Source: Desulfobacula sp. | GTDB lineage: Bacteria > Desulfobacterota > Desulfobacteria > Desulfobacterales > Desulfobacteraceae | Length of the DNA stretch: 7,434 nt | NCBI RefSeq assembly: GCF_021107415.1 | Contig: NZ_JAIOSW010000034.1 | Location: 1-7,434, forward strand | Reading direction: 5' to 3' | In this document: positions 6,408-7,434 of the stretch, piece by piece | Layout: the number at the start of each line of letters is the position of its first letter | Numbering within the stretch: the first letter of the stretch is position 1 | Made by a program: the position numbers and the translations under genes | Notes under the pieces: model-generated | Told to the model about the DNA's origin: nothing | The model's database searches: none | What the model saw: the letters and a program-made list of their open reading frames with translations, nothing else

Positions 6408-7433
6408 ATGCGAAAAATATTTGGAAGTTTGTTGATTATACTGTTTATCGCTTGCAATAATCTGTATGCAGAAGATGTAACGACTGTTGAAGCAAAAGAT
6501 ACTGATATCAGTGACAACCTTGATCTGGAAGCTGTTGCATCGATATTTGGTGAAGCAAAAGATCTGGAAGAATTTGAGAAGAAGCTCAATGACCCAGATA
6601 CTCAGATCTCAAATCTGGATCTGAATGAAGACGGAGAAGTTGATTATCTCAGAGTAACAGAGACGTCCAAGGGTGATACACACTTGGTCACCATCCAGGC
6701 TGTTATTGGAAAAGACCAGTATCAGGACGTAGCAACAATTGACGTTGAAAAAAAAGGTAAGGATGAAACCCAGGTTCAAGTAGTTGGAGATGTATACATG
6801 TACGGCCCGGGCTACATAGTAGAACCCGTCTATGTACATCCCCCGGTGATTTTTGTGTTTTTTTGGAGTCCCCTGTATCATCCGTGGCGCTCGCCATTTT
6901 ACTGGGGATATTATCCACCCTACTACCGCCCCTGGCGCCCCTACCCTCGACATCGCCATAGAACAAATGTCAATGTGAATATCAATGTTAATAATTCATA
7001 TAACTATACAAGCGTGAGAAAAAGTAAAACCTCTATCGAATTGCAGAAAAAATCGAGGCGTAATGATTTTGGAGCCAAAAATCCAGATAAATCATTTGCT
7101 AAAAGGAATGAAGGGGTAAAAAACAAACAAGCATTAAACCAAAAAAGAGATGTCCCCAAGAAGAATAAGCCAAAAGCCAATGATGTAAAAAAACCAACTA
7201 CTAATAAAAGTAAAGCAACAACCGGCAAGCAGGTTCAGAAAGACTGGAAACCCGCCTCAGAAAAAGCCGGGGCAGCAAGCAAAGTTAAGGATGGTAGGGT
7301 TTCTGTTCCGTCTAGAAAGATAAACTCAAAACCGTCACATAGGAAATCAAGCAAGAGTGTAAAACCAAGTAGCAGAAAAACAAAACAACAAATTGGCAGA
7401 CCCTCTTCGAGAAAAAGACCCAAAAGGCGCTGA
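6408..7433 (+). CDS. Exported protein with EF-hand-like loop, aromatic/proline-rich middle and strongly basic repeat tail; function unknown
   Basis: A complete 341-residue protein with an N-terminal export signal (1-21, cleavage after LYA; C16 makes a less likely lipoprotein reading). A small folded domain (about 38-127) contains SNLDLNEDGEVDYLRV (68-83), whose D71, N73, D75, G76 and D79 fit a DxNxDGxxD calcium-binding loop, then QAVIGKDQYQDVATIDVE (97-114). Residues 128-185 are very rich in Tyr, Trp, Pro and His. A short VNVNINVNN stretch (188-196) follows, and 203-341 is Lys/Arg/Ser-rich, with four variants of PS-(S/H)-RK (301-304, 309-313, 320-324, 332-336). The tail suggests binding to polyanions such as envelope polysaccharide. 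From memory, the N-terminal domain and Tyr/Pro middle resemble uncharacterised proteins common in Bacteroidetes. AGGGG (6396-6400) sits seven bases before ATG. I do not recognise a named gene. Confidence 0.85.
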   Translation: MRKIFGSLLIILFIACNNLYAEDVTTVEAKDTDISDNLDLEAVASIFGEAKDLEEFEKKLNDPDTQISNLDLNEDGEVDYLRVTETSKGDTHLVTIQAVIGKDQYQDVATIDVEKKGKDETQVQVVGDVYMYGPGYIVEPVYVHPPVIFVFFWSPLYHPWRSPFYWGYYPPYYRPWRPYPRHRHRTNVNVNINVNNSYNYTSVRKSKTSIELQKKSRRNDFGAKNPDKSFAKRNEGVKNKQALNQKRDVPKKNKPKANDVKKPTTNKSKATTGKQVQKDWKPASEKAGAASKVKDGRVSVPSRKINSKPSHRKSSKSVKPSSRKTKQQIGRPSSRKRPKRR

Positions 7434-7434
7434 A

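Noticed and set aside
6408..6470. Lipoprotein reading of the exported protein (C16 in LFIACNN)
   Set aside because: Phe at position -3 is unusual for a lipobox and a normal LYA cleavage site follows; not excluded, but less likely.

Overview
The window holds six protein-coding genes and looks like chromosomal DNA of an anaerobic, AT-rich Gram-negative bacterium. Two things point to a sulfate-reducing or related member of the Desulfobacterota: a WtpA-type tungstate/molybdate binding protein, and a small HsdR-N-domain orphan of a type I recall from that group. This placement is inference. I see no tRNA, rRNA, CRISPR array, insertion sequence or phage gene.

Layout. (1) 1-653, minus: the first 217 codons of an exported tungstate/molybdate-binding protein (wtpA), cut by the left edge, with a well-formed promoter whose -35 box lies inside a perfect palindrome at 701-719. 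(2) 948-1514, plus, divergent: an orphan HsdR N-terminal-type protein whose nuclease motif looks degenerate and which ends in a cysteine cluster. (3) 1709-4018, plus: a large multi-pass MscS-family mechanosensitive channel (YbiO-like size and layout). (4) 6025 down to 4034, minus, convergent with MscS: a likely two-gene operon of a minimal two-helix K+ channel (TVGYGD filter), then a membrane receptor with an extracytoplasmic double-Cache domain and a cytoplasmic Schlafen/AlbA_2 domain. (5) 6026-6407: a 382-base divergent intergenic region with short direct and inverted repeats. (6) 6408-7433, plus: an exported protein with an EF-hand-like loop, an aromatic/proline-rich middle and a very basic C-terminal tail.

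How they may work together. wtpA would feed tungsten or molybdenum to oxidoreductases; the ABC permease and ATPase would be expected past the left edge. The middle of the window is rich in membrane gating and sensing: a tension-gated channel, a K+ pore and a ligand-binding receptor lie side by side. The most unusual item is the receptor. It joins a Cache sensor directly to an AlbA_2 domain that keeps three acidic residues placed like the nuclease site of vertebrate Schlafens, instead of a kinase, cyclase or chemotaxis output. Together with the K+ channel it could form a small, undescribed signalling unit. That is a hypothesis based on domain order and gene adjacency only.
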